A stretch of DNA of 64,000 nucleotides from Tubiluchus corallicola (taxonomy: Eukaryota; Priapulida; Priapulimorpha; Priapulimorphida; Tubiluchidae): assembly GCA_030141605.1 (NCBI GenBank), contig JAQGDQ010000051.1, positions 372,001 through 436,000 of the forward strand. The letters run 5' to 3'. The position numbers were made by a program, and so were the translations under genes. Below the pieces are notes generated by a model, which searched no databases, was not told where the DNA came from, and worked only from the letters and a program-made list of their open reading frames with translations. Every line of letters begins with the position of its first letter. Position 1 is the first letter of the stretch. This document shows, one piece after another, positions 31,725-44,400 of this stretch.

Positions 31725-33245
31725 ATACTGAGCTTATTAACTTAACACCATTTAAGGCTACAGGACCCGATGAAGTTCATGGCTTTATTTTGAAATCCTG
31801 TGCTCTTCAGTTTACTCTTCCTCTTTTCCTTTTGTTCCGCAAGTCTTGATTCTGGAGTCCTCCTCCAATGCTGGCTTAATTGTAACGTTAACCCCATTCC
31901 TAAACAGTCAAATGCATGTCCTTTGTGTGATGATCTTCGCCCCATATTTTTGTCATCTGTAGTTGTCAAATGCTTTTGAATCCATATTGTGGGACGTGAT
32001 TCTAACCTTTCTTATTCAAACTGAATGAATATGTAAGTCCCAACATGGTTCTCTTCCTCTGTCTTCTCTAATTTATTGTTGTGTTTAAATCAGTGGGCTT
32101 GCTTCTTCGATGATCCTGCTTTGTCTGGTATTGATGTACTTTAACTACATTTCAAAGAGGTAAGCTTCTTAAGTGTTTCAGTTACTTTCTTTCTCATCGT
32201 TTCCAACGTGTTGTTCTTAACGGTATAACCACTGAATGGCGCCCCGTTATCAGTGGTATCCCTCAAGGAACTTTGAGTGGCCCATACTGCTTACTTATTT
32301 TTATAAATGATGTTACCGATTGTATTTCCCCATGGACTGGCATCCTATTATTTGTTGTTGACTTAAACCCCTTTCGTCCAATTTGGGACGATCTTGATTG
32401 TTATATTTTACAACATGACTTGGATGAAATTTTAGACTAGTGGAGTAAATGGTTGGTGACACTTAAACCCAGTAAATGTGCTTTACTTAGAATATGCCCT
32501 AAATCAGTTACACCTTACTTTCTAAATAATGCTCAAATAGCTGAAAAAGGTTGCATCATAGGCTTGGGAATAATGTTTTCTAATGACCTCAAATGGAATT
32601 CCCATGTGAATCATATCATTGCAAAAGCAAACCATCGTATTGGCATCCTTAAGCAGTGTGTAATATCAAGAAATGCAGCAGTAATTTATTCCTCTCTATA
32701 AAGCCATTGTTCGACCCATTCTGGAATACGCGTTGGTTGTATGGTAACCCCAGTATGCAAGAATGCTTTCGAAAGAACTCAGGATAGATGTACTCAGCTT
32801 GCTATTAATTTGGATCCCGCTTCAATTTCTACTCTTGAGCAAAGGCGTGAGACTGTAGACCTTGTGAACTGCTTCAAAATAACTTATGGAAATACTTTTA
32901 TGACTGAGGCAGACTTTTTTCCAGACCTCACAGAGTTTTTCGTTGTCATGAGTCTAAATTATTTGTGCATACAGATACAACCAACATCAGATCACACTTC
33001 CATGGGCATCATGTAGTTCAACCATGGAATCATCTTTCATTATGAATCATCAGTGCTTCATCATTTCTACTGACAAACATACAAAATTAAGAAAAGAACA
33101 GTTCCCAAAAGGTGGAGCAGAAGGAGGGATACATTTGTAATGTAAGTAATTAATGAATGGAACCTGCTCCCTCACACTGCAGTTCAAGCCTCTAATCCTG
33201 CCCAGCTCAAGATTCATCTCGATAGGCATTGGAAATGCAATCCAG
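31725..33245 (+). pseudogene. Degenerate CR1/L2/Jockey-like LINE reverse transcriptase
   Basis: The forward frames, with several stops and shifts, show reverse transcriptase blocks in order. They are FKATGPDEVHGFILK (31740), a block with DLRPIFL (31930), VISGIPQGTLSGPYCLLIFI then NDV (32250-32310), the active-site region at 32340, VTLKPSKCALLRI (32455), LGIMFSNDLKWNSHVNHI (32565) and WNLLPHTAV (33160). The usual (F/Y)xDD catalytic box reads VVDL here, so the enzyme is dead. The domain order is complete from the palm onward; the endonuclease is absent. Confidence 0.85.
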
Positions 33246-33289
33246 AAAAATATATATCCAGACTGTTGCCACAGTGGTAACAGGAACTC

Positions 33290-33405
33290 TGAAATAGAAC
33301 TGTCCTGGAGAGGAATAAAATGCAAAAAGATTAAAGTTACAGCAGGCGCCAAACAAGGTGATCCAATGTCATGTATTTGCATGACCAACGTAACTAGTTG
33401 AGCCA
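33290..33405 (+). mobile_element. Second LINE reverse transcriptase scrap
   Basis: The frame reads WRGIKCKKIKVTAGAKQGDP followed by MS, the '...V..GVKQGDPLSP' block of a different LINE clade from the one just upstream. It ends at a stop a few codons later. Only this block is recognisable. Confidence 0.65.
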
Positions 33406-33664
33406 GCCAAGTTGAATGAGTTAACACATTTCATTCTATCACAAGTTGTTCTTCAAACATGGATGTTTTAATAAAGAAAGACTGTTAAGTGTGTGAGCGT
33501 AGTACCTTTTGAATTGAGGAGTGACTAAAGTCTTTTTCTGAGTAGGTACTTTAATAGTACTAATATGGTTTACTAGGAACATTAACACGTTTCATTATCA
33601 ATAATAATGACGATCATAATGAAGATTATGGTGATATTAGCAATAGTAATAATTTTTATGAATA

Positions 33665-34453
33665 CAGTAGGCACCGCTTAATAGACTCACTTTGGGACCG
33701 AAGTGTGTTTGACCCAATTAACTGACTGAACCTATTAACCAATTGGTGTAGTATTACAGGTATAGAAGTTTATATATATATATATATATAATAGTGAATT
33801 AGCAATAAATTAAAAAGTATACTTTTCTCAATCATACAAGTTTGTTTTTGCAAAAAATTATAAAAATTCTTTCAAAGTCGGCTGCTTCATTTTCTCGCAA
33901 AGAAGTTGGCTCACAACATTCTTGTAATTATAAAAACATTGAAAATCTGTTGCTGTGTGATGCGCGTATTCTCATAAAACAGTTAGCGCTTGGCGTGCTT
34001 GAGCTGCATTTGGTGGTGTCCTTGTTTCTTTGCAAGTGGTTTCGTCTGATACTGGCTGATTACTGTACCTGCATCTTTGACTGTTAACTGATTAAACGTC
34101 CAGAAATTCTTGGGTAACGAGGTTAATTGCAGTGGATGAGTGGGTAACAGATTCAAAGCAAAACCGCTTAGCTAGTGTATTAGCGCATGTTTAACTTATT
34201 TGCTTATAAACAAAACTGTACTTACCATGATTGTTTCTACAAGAGAAGTAAAGTTGACATAAAAGTAGGAAAGGATTTTTGGGCACATACCTATGTCTTA
34301 TTTTAAGTATGTGAAAGAAAAATATTAAGTCAATTATGCAGAGTTATTTGAGTCAATTACCGACAATTTTTATGTACATTTGAATAGAAGCGGCCCCTTC
34401 CAGGCGTTTTAGGATTCGATTAAGCGAGTGAGTTTATTAAGCCGCGCCTACTG
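33665..34453. mobile_element. pogo/Tigger-like TIR element, 789 bp
   Basis: The left end is CAGTAGGCACCGCTTAATAG. The right end, inverted, is CAGTAGGCGCGGCTTAATAA, and the match continues into ACTCAC. TA flanks both ends (33663-33664, 34454-34455), as expected for Tc1/mariner/pogo insertion. It contains a (TA)n run at 33772-33791 and no recognisable transposase. It sits about 430 bases upstream of the RNF19 coding exon. Confidence 0.85.
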
Positions 34454-34879
34454 TACTTATTTATTTGAATAAATTCATTTGAATAAACCAGCATACACAC
34501 ATGTAGTTCTGTAGACGACTTGTGGCATTTTTTCAATTTAAACTACATTCACGATTGTCTGGTATTTTATTCAACAGTATTTTATGTGATAACATTAAGC
34601 TATTCCACAATAATTTACTGTGTTGGTAGTCAATACTGGTGAAGCTCAGGCGTGATAGGCATGCAGTCCACTGAATTTAAATGTGCCGATTAACCATAAT
34701 ATTGTGAGAGCAATGCTACTTGTATTATCCTAATGTGCCAACTCATATATGGAATAGGTAATTGCTCGCCGAAAATCAATAAGGACCCGAATTGTGATAG
34801 CGTGCCACCGATAACTAAAATAATAAAACAAATTTTTGAATAAAATAAATTTCACAAAAACTTAATTTTGTTATTTCAG

Positions 34880-35481
34880 TACAAGCCAATTTAGACAATG
34901 GGTCGAACAGCGGGAATAAGTGCATCACTCAATAGTTCACCGGCAATACCTTTGCCTACACCACAAAGAAAGCGAAGTGTGGCGAATTTTTCCTTCCGTC
35001 GTATTTTTGGTCGTCAGAGTAGAAAAAGCAAAGAATCTAAGCAAAAATCAAATCGTGGTAATGATGATGATAATGGTGATAGTTCAGCAGCAGACAAGCA
35101 CACTTGGCAAGTACAGAAGTCTTTCCATCCTCATTTAGCGGAACCTGAAGATTCTGCAAGTATAGATAGCAGCAAAAATGAAGGAATTCATTTTATTGAA
35201 TGTCCTTTGTGTCTAACAGAGGTAAAAGAAGAAGATTTTCCAATTATCACAACTTGTGAACACAGATCATGTCAACCTTGCCTAAGTCAATACTTAACAA
35301 TTGAGATTACAGAATCGAGAGTTAGTATAGCCTGTCCACAATGTTCTGAGTGCTTTCATCCATCTGATATCAAGTCAATTCTTCAAAACGATGAGCTTAT
35401 GAGGAAATACGAAGAGTTTGCTCTACGTCGATACTTGGTAGCTGATCCAGATGCGCGTTGGTGCCCATCTCCTGATTGTGG
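34880..35481 (+). CDS. RNF19: RNF19 exon with start codon, RING1 and first IBR residues
   Basis: Acceptor GTTATTTCAG lies before 34880, so a non-coding first exon is upstream and unseen. The ATG at 34898 is chosen because the protein begins MGRTAGIS and continues directly into the conserved RING1. A basic stretch ([20 protein letters not shown], residues 24-43) precedes RING1. The exon ends in RWCPSPDCG at donor GTAAGA, inside the IBR zinc-binding region. Confidence 0.95.
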
Positions 35482-38400
35482 GTAAGAAATGAAGGCTTTT
35501 GTTAGTTTTAATGCTTTCAGTAATGTACACCTTACTAGTCTTGACATTAATAGCTGCAATTAGTTAGCATGATTTATGCAATGGTGCAAGTATGCACTGA
35601 ATATTCAGATTGCCAAATTTTTTCTCTGATAATCAGTATAAGAATTCGGTCCGATAAACTTCAGTTGTAAACACTAAAGGTTCGGCGACCTTTCGGGTAT
35701 GCCAAAGACACTTTTTTAATAATTGTGATATCCGGTTAAAATTATATTAAACAAACCAAATTTTTCCCTGTAATGCTTATGAAAATCCGAAAAAAGCTGT
35801 TAGTAAATGGCGGACACGGCACAAAAGCTGACATTTTGCTTTCTGTTTTTATATGATAACTTGAGGAATGTGATGCACCATTGGTACACAAGTCGTGTGG
35901 CTCATGTGAATGAGCAGTAGCATGACAGTACTGTATTTGCTTTTGCATGACAAAATAAATCAGAACTTGAGCTAGTAAATAATTTTAAATGTAATAGTAC
36001 AAAATTATTTGAGCAGCTTCTGTACACTGTACTAAATAACCATTAAAAAACAGATTTAGTAACCAGAACAATTTTATACAGCTTGCCAATCACCCACTAT
36101 CTTAGTATGATAGAACATTACAGAGTTTCTAATTCTTTTTGCTTGGAATTGCAAGAAAATTTGGTTCAGTTTCGGTAAACAATTCAGTTCTTTTTTGGTT
36201 TGATGTACCAATTTAACTCGGTAATTTAAGCTTTAGGTCGGTGGCACCTGCGCATAAAAAATCGGCTGCGATTCAGTTGATGAAAATATGCCTTCGGTGC
36301 TCCTCTATGATTGTTCCCTTCTCCTAATTTTGGGTAATCAATGAAGGCTTTCACTATTTGTAATGCATCCAGTAATATGCACCTTACTAGTTCTAACTTT
36401 AGTAGCTAACAAAATTCTTCAGTGTTTTAAATGAACATCAGTCTAAAAGACGAGTGCATCAATGAACAGTGCAATGTTTTAAGAATGCATCTTGCAAAAT
36501 CATGTCATGTGAATTTGTGTTTTATGTCCTCTTAGAAGAATACAGTGTGTTCACTAGAATGACAGGTGTACTGCTTTTCTGATAGAAAGTTGCTTCAATC
36601 AAACAACTTGCTACTTCTGGTGATTCTGTGTGTGGTGTGCAGTAGGGATGTGTGGTTTCAATAAGATTGTGGTTATTTTGATTAAAAATGAGTGAAGCAT
36701 TAGTGATGACTAATGGGTGAAGCATTCTTAATTGATATGCTTTCAGTAAGATAATTTTTTTCTTTTCTTTGTAGCCTTGAATTTCCTTGTTACCAACTGA
36801 GAATAGTATCGTGCAAAAGAATAATTATGTGAACATTTTGTGATTTGAATAGGTATGCAGTCATTGCCAGTGGATGTGCCAGTTGTCCGAAGCTAGAATG
36901 TGATCGACCTGGCTGCAATACAAGCTTTTGCTATAATTGTAAATCTATTTGGCACCCAGACCAAACTTGTGATACGGCCAAAGGTCAGCGTTTACCACAG
37001 TATCACGATGTAACTTCATACCATGAAGTACAACCCCTGCCAAGTAAGCTGATTGAATATATAAAATCATATTCTATTAAATTTCTTCTTGATCTATATT
37101 TCATCAACTTATGAAGTGTAATTCAATAACATTTACCTCAGGGTTATCACTTCAAATGTAACATGTGAGTTGGTGCATGTTTCAGATGATTCTTCACTTT
37201 TTATTCATTTTTAATTTATAATGAAAATTTCTAAGGTTTCGGTACCAGATTTGGTCATTAGGTGAAATAAAATACCATTATTAGTAGATTAGTTTTTAAA
37301 ATTATGTGTGGAATTCTAAGTTTATTATAAAATGTGTATTTCCATCATTTCGTGAATGTATGTTTAGCTTGCTATGTATGGGTATTGTGAGTGCTATTAG
37401 AATTTATGCAATATTTAGAGAGTAAGTGTGGAACTACGTGTATTTAAAGTTTGAAGAAAGCTTCAGAGGAGGAAATGTACACTTGTTAATGAATGCCGGC
37501 TGGTTCATTATTTCTTGAGGATTTCGTACTGTGTTAGTGTGAAGCTTCAAAATAGCTTTGTTTGTTGGATGTGATTTTCTATATATTGCAATATGTTATT
37601 GATCATTGATGTTATTCTGTGTGGTGGAATGTGCTATTTTATTTTTTTAACATTAGGCATTTGGACAAATTCATTTATCTGCTTCATAGTAACAACTTTT
37701 AATTGTTGTAAACAGTGCAGCACTAAATGCACAGTGTGTGTGTGCGTGAGTGTGTGTGTGTGTGTGTGTGTGCATGCGTGCGTGCGTGTGTAAGTGCACA
37801 TGAATGTGTGCATTTTCCTTTGCTTTTAAATAGGCTGGTATGGCTGTTAGGAAAGCAGAAACTAACATCAATAAATTTTGTTATTATGTTTATAACTTTA
37901 TTGATGTTTACGTTTGTGAAAAGACTCACATTCTTAACTAACGTTGGTCTAATTTCTTATCTCTAATTCTTTACAAATTGTGTTTAGGTAGCGATGTTAA
38001 GGCTTGTCCAAGATGTTCTGCATTTATAATGAAGATGGATGACGGTTCTTGCAACCACATGAGCTGTGCTATTTGTGGTGCAGAATTTTGTTGGCTTTGT
38101 GTGAAAGAAATATCTGATTTACATTATTTAAGGTGCACTTTTATTGCTTATTTTCTTTATGATCTTTAACTTTAAATAAAGTTGTTGCTGATCTAGCATT
38201 TCCCAGACTTTCCATGCTGACCCAGAATTTCCACATGAACCTGGAATCTATTTGCCTAAAAATTCGCCCAACGTCCATTTCTGCAAACGTAGTTAGATTG
38301 TGCTATAAAAGATTGTTGTTAACATTTTTGTTTTTGTGTTTTCTTAGTCCATCTGGTTGTACATTTTGGGGAAAGCAACAGTGGAGCAAAAAGAAGAAAC

Positions 38401-41400
38401 TTTTCTGGCAACTTGGTACCTTAGTTGGAGCACCTGTTGGTATTGCTTTAATAGCAGGAATTACAGCGCCTGCAGTCATTATTGGAACTCCAATATGGGT
38501 TGGGAGAAAGGTAGAAACAAACACTCATTAATTTTAATCATGTAGTTTCCTTATGTAATTTATATACATATTACCTTAAAATTTACAATTGTCATTAGTA
38601 CAAGCAACCTTCTGGGAATAAAGTTGTAACTGAAGATGTTGTATTGCAGAAAATGCATTTTACTTGAAAAAGTAAGCATACTCACGTATAAGTGGCTATT
38701 CATTTTTATATATTTTTTACTGTATTGAATGAATTCATTTTGCAAAAACTGCCTACATGATACATAATGTTTTCGATGAAGATTTAGTCACAGTCTGCCT
38801 GAGGGTAATAATTCTTCCGATGGAAGAAACCAAAATATTTCTCCTGTATATTTGCAATTTAAGGAAAACGAGGCATGTTGTTAAGATCTCATTTTTCACA
38901 TTTCTTAATGCCACAACTCTGGTATTCTTTTGTCTCTTGTTTTTTTGCATCGAATGATAATCAGTGATGAACTGAAACATCATGTCTTTTCTTTATTGTA
39001 AAATTTTTTGTTATCTGTACTTGATGGGATGGAATAGTATTTAATTCTTCTAAACAAAAGAAATTGGCCAGCTTTAAGATGTATCGATGGCATTTAAGGA
39101 GAATAAGGCATGCGGTTAGATCACATTAGTTGTTGAGAATTAGCTGGCTGATGGGATAGATGGCAGTATTTGCTACATTTTATGTATGTACTTACTGCGG
39201 GCACACGCACAATGATTATAAACTCCTTCCAAAATCTGTTTTTGAGAAACGGTTCAGATTGGGTGTAAGGACATTGAAAACTGATGCAAAATGGGGAAAA
39301 AAGTTTTCAAATGGTGCAAATCAACCTCTGTGAACTAAGAAGCGACACCCCAAAATGGTGCTGGAGAGCTTCTCACCTAGGTCTCCCCTAAACATTTAGT
39401 CTTTGGAGAGATCTTATATCAAATAATGTGGAATGTTGAAACTTTGAAACTTTTGTTAAAAACTGTTTTTATAGCAAGAGCAAACGACTTGAGAAAGTTT
39501 CGTACCATTCAATATTAGTAACGGCAAGTTAGTGAGCTGCGTAGATGAAGATGAGAGGAGAGATGAGAAAGCTACAACAGCAGTTGAAAAACAACACTAA
39601 CTTTACTTTGTGATTTCACAATGAGGTTTGCCCTCCTAATGGCCTGAATCCTGACTTCTAACTTACTTAATTTTATTCACTTTGGTAAACACATCAACTT
39701 TAAATTTGTGATAGTAGAGCCTAAGAAAAAATCAAAAGTGTGAAGTTAGTACATATTGCAATACTGATATGGTACATATAATATGTATATGTTTCACAAT
39801 ATTCTTAATACGTTAAGTATAGCTTAACTTCGTGGTCATCCGAGAAAATTTCTTTAGTTAGAAGGGATATCTAAATTTAGCTTTCAATTTGGTGTTACCT
39901 AAAGTAATAATCCTCTTATTTTGTGTGAAAAGATGGTTGTTATATTATTAATCTGTGTGTTTATGTAGGCACTGATGTAAAAATTTTTAAACAGATTTAC
40001 ACAAAGTTCAAGAATAAGCCAAAACATCGACGTAATTTGTACATAGTTGCAGGAGTGTCTGCGTCTGTAATCATTTCTCCACTTTTTGCTGCATTAGCAG
40101 TTGGTGAGTAGAAACTAGATGTACAGTCATTAAATCCTGATGCGTGTTAAGCTTTTTTAACTTTGTATGAAAGTTTATTGAACTGAAATTTGTTGTGGTT
40201 AGTTTTTATTTATATGAGAAGTTACAGTGAAACTTAATAGCATAATACTTTATTCATTCACAGCAAAAATATTACAGTGAAACCTCTTTATACCGCCTAC
40301 TTTGGACTCCATAACGGCATTATAAGTTGGCATTATAACGAGTTTAGCACTATAAGAAGGTGCTTTAATACATACATGTCTATATAAATTTAGATATTTT
40401 GTTTGGCTAAAAATCTGGGCATTAGGCAAGGTTGGTATTATAAAAGAGGCATCATAACAAGGTTTGACTGTAGTTGTATAGACATAAAAATTGATGTAAA
40501 CTGGGGGCAAGTACCAACCTCCCCCCCCCCCCCCACGTGCGCGTAGCTGTATTTATTATATATGCATAATATTTCTTAGTTTGTGAGTGAGTCTCAGTCT
40601 CACATCTGTTTCTACAACTGTTGTGAAGCCAGGGACAGCCCCTGTAAAAACTGGATTCTTAATCAAGTTTTTTATTTTAAGTTGCAATCTCTATCACTTG
40701 CTATATCTAAATTTCATTTTTTAGGAATAGGAGTGCCAGTCTTACTTGCGTACGTATATGGAGTTGTGCCGATTACACTCTGCCGAGCAAGTGGGTGTGA
40801 TGTGTCAGCTTCTGACGGCAAGGTCAAAATAGAGTACGGTGATGAAGAAAACCACATTTCTGTGTTTCAGCCTGGTAAGAAGAGATGCAAATTTTTGTCT
40901 TTCTTAACACTAGAAGGACAGAAAAGTTTACTACCTATAGGTTTTACACGTCAAATGTAGACACGGGAAAGTTCAAATGTGACTTAGGTAAGTCAAATGT
41001 AGACATTGGAATTTCGAATGTGTTTCGGTAACTCAAATGTGACTTAGGTAAGTCAAATGTAGATGCGGTACTTTGAATAAATCGGTAATTAACTCATTTA
41101 AGTGCAAATTACAAAATGATACAACCAAATTAAAGTTATATTTTGTGGTCATGGCGCTATCGGCAGCATCAATTTTTATTATATTGAAATAATTTGCAAC
41201 TATTTGTCTGGACCTTAATACATTTTTCAAATGTAAAGAAAATGTTTATTTGATCAGAACACTTAAAAGTGTTGTACATAAATAAGTTAACAATTATACA
41301 ATTATTAATATATACACCAATTCTACATTTTATTTGTCAGTGTTTTACAAAAACATTTTTTTGAACAATTAACCAAACTATTTCGAATAATTTCTATCCG

Positions 41401-44400
41401 CTACAGCATCTTCTAACATCTTCATTACAACCAGGCACCTTTTTAAAACATTGGCTAACGTTGAACGGGTATGCATGGTTTCTCAGGCATGTCTCGGCGT
41501 ATAGATGCAATGACTTGCTCTAGCGTAATTTCTGGATGAGTTTCTGTAAGATTAACTGCATAGTCTCCCATTTCTTCATCGACGAGCTTTCTTCTGAAGC
41601 CGCCACATGGTTTGACAATTCTACCCTCCAGTGCTCTCTTAATAATAGCCGACGCGGTTGATTTTTTTTATAAGTTGCCGTGCAAGATGTAAGTAGTCAT
41701 CACCTCTTTCATAACTTTGAAAAATGCATTGTCTATCCTCCAACGAAATTCTTTGGTAAACCATAATGTCGGCAGAAAAGAATAAATCGGTTCCCACTTC
41801 CCAATGAACAGTGAATCACTAATTAGTTTTTAAGTAATGCATTAGCATTAACGAATTAGTTTCTCTCAAGAAACATTGTTTATTTTAAGAATGTATTGTT
41901 TTCTCTAACAGTTCCAATCGTATGTAAAGTTTGCAGAATATTAGTGAACTATTAGTAGGCCTATAACGTTGTTATTTTAACTTAAGAGCAATTATTAAAT
42001 TGAAATTAAAGAAGATTAAATTTAACATCCTTAAACTTTACCACCTATCCACATTTGAGATACCAATGTCACATTTGACTTGACATATGTCTACATTTGA
42101 CTAACCAAAAACGCTTAAGATTTCTTGAAAACCATTGTTAACACATTTGAACTACCTTAGTCTACATTTGAGTTACCAAGACACATTTGAATTACCTAAA
42201 TCTACATTCAAGTTAACGCAGGTCTACATTTGACATGTAAAACCTATTGAAGGCCGGCATTTGTCAATCGACAAAATCATAGCTTTCATTCCTATACAAA
42301 AGTAAAACAAGTAGTTATCTGTCAATCTTTGTTGAAATTCAATGATTCATCAGATGCTTATTTGAATTCAATTGAAGCAGTTTATATAGTACAAGTATAA
42401 TGACTTATTTAATGGCAATTATCGCAATGCTTCGAGAATTTGCTTTGAGTCAAGCTATCTGGTGCCCTGACAGAGCTGACAGTCAAGAAATTTCAGACCA
42501 CAAGCTTTTAGCTAATAAGTTTTAATAAGATGTCAAAATGAGTTCGCTGATTTACATTCATTGCAGTATGTTCTCGGATTTACATTCACATTTACATTGT
42601 GATGCAAGTACATTGTGATGACTTACAATGTACTATATGTATTGGAGTCAATTAACACGGTAGGTAATTGTAGGTAGTAGCCTATTTTTAACAAGGTTAA
42701 AGTAACTTTTCATCTTGAAATTCTTTGCAATAGTAGTTAACCCTAAACTAGAAAAAGTAGTAAAAGTAAGAGCATATCATTCAGAGATTCCAGAGATGTG
42801 AAGTAGAAAAATTTCGTCTGGCACGCTCAGCCTTCTGGCATTAACCTTGTGAACTTTGTGATATCAAGTTTTTTTTTTATTAAAAAAACTTCTGTACTTT
42901 ATCATATTTTTCTAAACAATTTAGCAAGTTTTTTCTTTCTACCTCTTATACTGAAAAACATCTAAAAGCTTCAGTGTATTATAAGGGGTTTATTTTTGCA
43001 AGTCAGTATAAGAAGTTTATCTTTAACATCGTATATACTTTTTAAATTTAATAATAATAATAATAATATTTATCTTGTATAGCGTTTAAATCTATAGACA
43101 GCACAATTGACAATATTCAAAGACGCCTCACAGACATATCTAAAATCATCATGACAGACTTAAAAAAGGTTTACAAAGTTAAACAGTGATCCAACAGTAA
43201 ATTCCAACACTAAACCCTCAATTGTTTTCAGCTACTGCTAGAAAGCATTTCCTCTATCAACACAATAACCAAATTGTATTGGCCAGTATTCTGAAATGCT
43301 ACTCATTTTAAATTTGCATGCTGAAAATTAGCTGAATATTTTCAGGTTATATTTCCGGAAAAGCTGATGCTGTCTAACTTTATTAGATAATAGATGCTTA
43401 CCCTGTTGTAGCTGTAACTAATCTGTCTTATCTTGGCTTTAAACAGATATAACAGAATGTGGCTAAAACATTGCATGGTTGACAGTATAAACCAGAATTA
43501 TAGTTCTAACACTTGATATTTTTCACAGAGAACACTTAATTCTCTGTGGACCCTCATTGCAATAAATCTACGTAATACAAGAGACATGGCTTTCGTAAAT
43601 GTGCTTTTGCCTTTTTTGCAGATTCAGCTAGCATGCTTGTTCAGAATGTCATCAACCCTAGCATAGGAGAAGACTCCCTGGCAACTACAATATCAGTGAG
43701 TGGCAGTCAGATTGATAACTTGGGAAAACATGGTAACCGAGATAGCATCAGTAATCTGGCATTAGCAGGTGAAAGCATATCAGGAAGTCTTTGCGGTAGC
43801 ATGTCAATGGCAGCTGGGCCTAGTGTGTATCACAGCCGGTAAGCAAAACTTATTAAAGTATTTAAAAGCTAGATTATCAGTATTTTATTTATCACTTTTG
43901 TTTTAATACCACTAACAGTTGTTTTTGCTATCCAGCTACTGTTAGAAAAAGCTTATTTGTTTATACGAGTTGTGTACATTCTTGCATGTGCTACCGATAA
44001 AATTGCAGTATATTCTGCTACTATAGAATTAAAAAAAGTACTATATAATTCTAAATAACAGATCCATAATTGTAGGCAGTTTTTTACTGTTTTTATTATT
44101 AAAAATAGTTTTCTTATTGAAGCAATCTAGTAATCACAGATGATGTGTCTATAGATGTGTCTGGAACGTGTAAAGCAAAGTGTTTTTCAACATACTACTG
44201 CATAATGCTGAGCAGCCTATATGTCAAGAATAATATCCTTGTTTTTGTTCTGAACAGATGTGATAAAGAAAGCACATGTGCATCTGTCATTACGTGTGAT
44301 GCCTGTATTCCATTTGAGGATAGTAATGAAGTTTCCAGTCAAATACAGACAGGTATTTTGCATCACGTAACTGTGAGCCATGTTGAAGACAATGACAGCA

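Noticed and set aside
33050-33427. 125-codon minus-strand frame
   Set aside because: Antisense to the LINE remnants, which have recognisable motifs on the plus strand.
35670-36240. Possible hAT element starting GGTTCGGCGACCTTT
   Set aside because: Only one end is recognisable; no partner terminus or target duplication seen.
37671-37966. Open frames on both strands rich in Cys-Val and His-Thr
   Set aside because: Products of the GT microsatellite inside an RNF19 intron.
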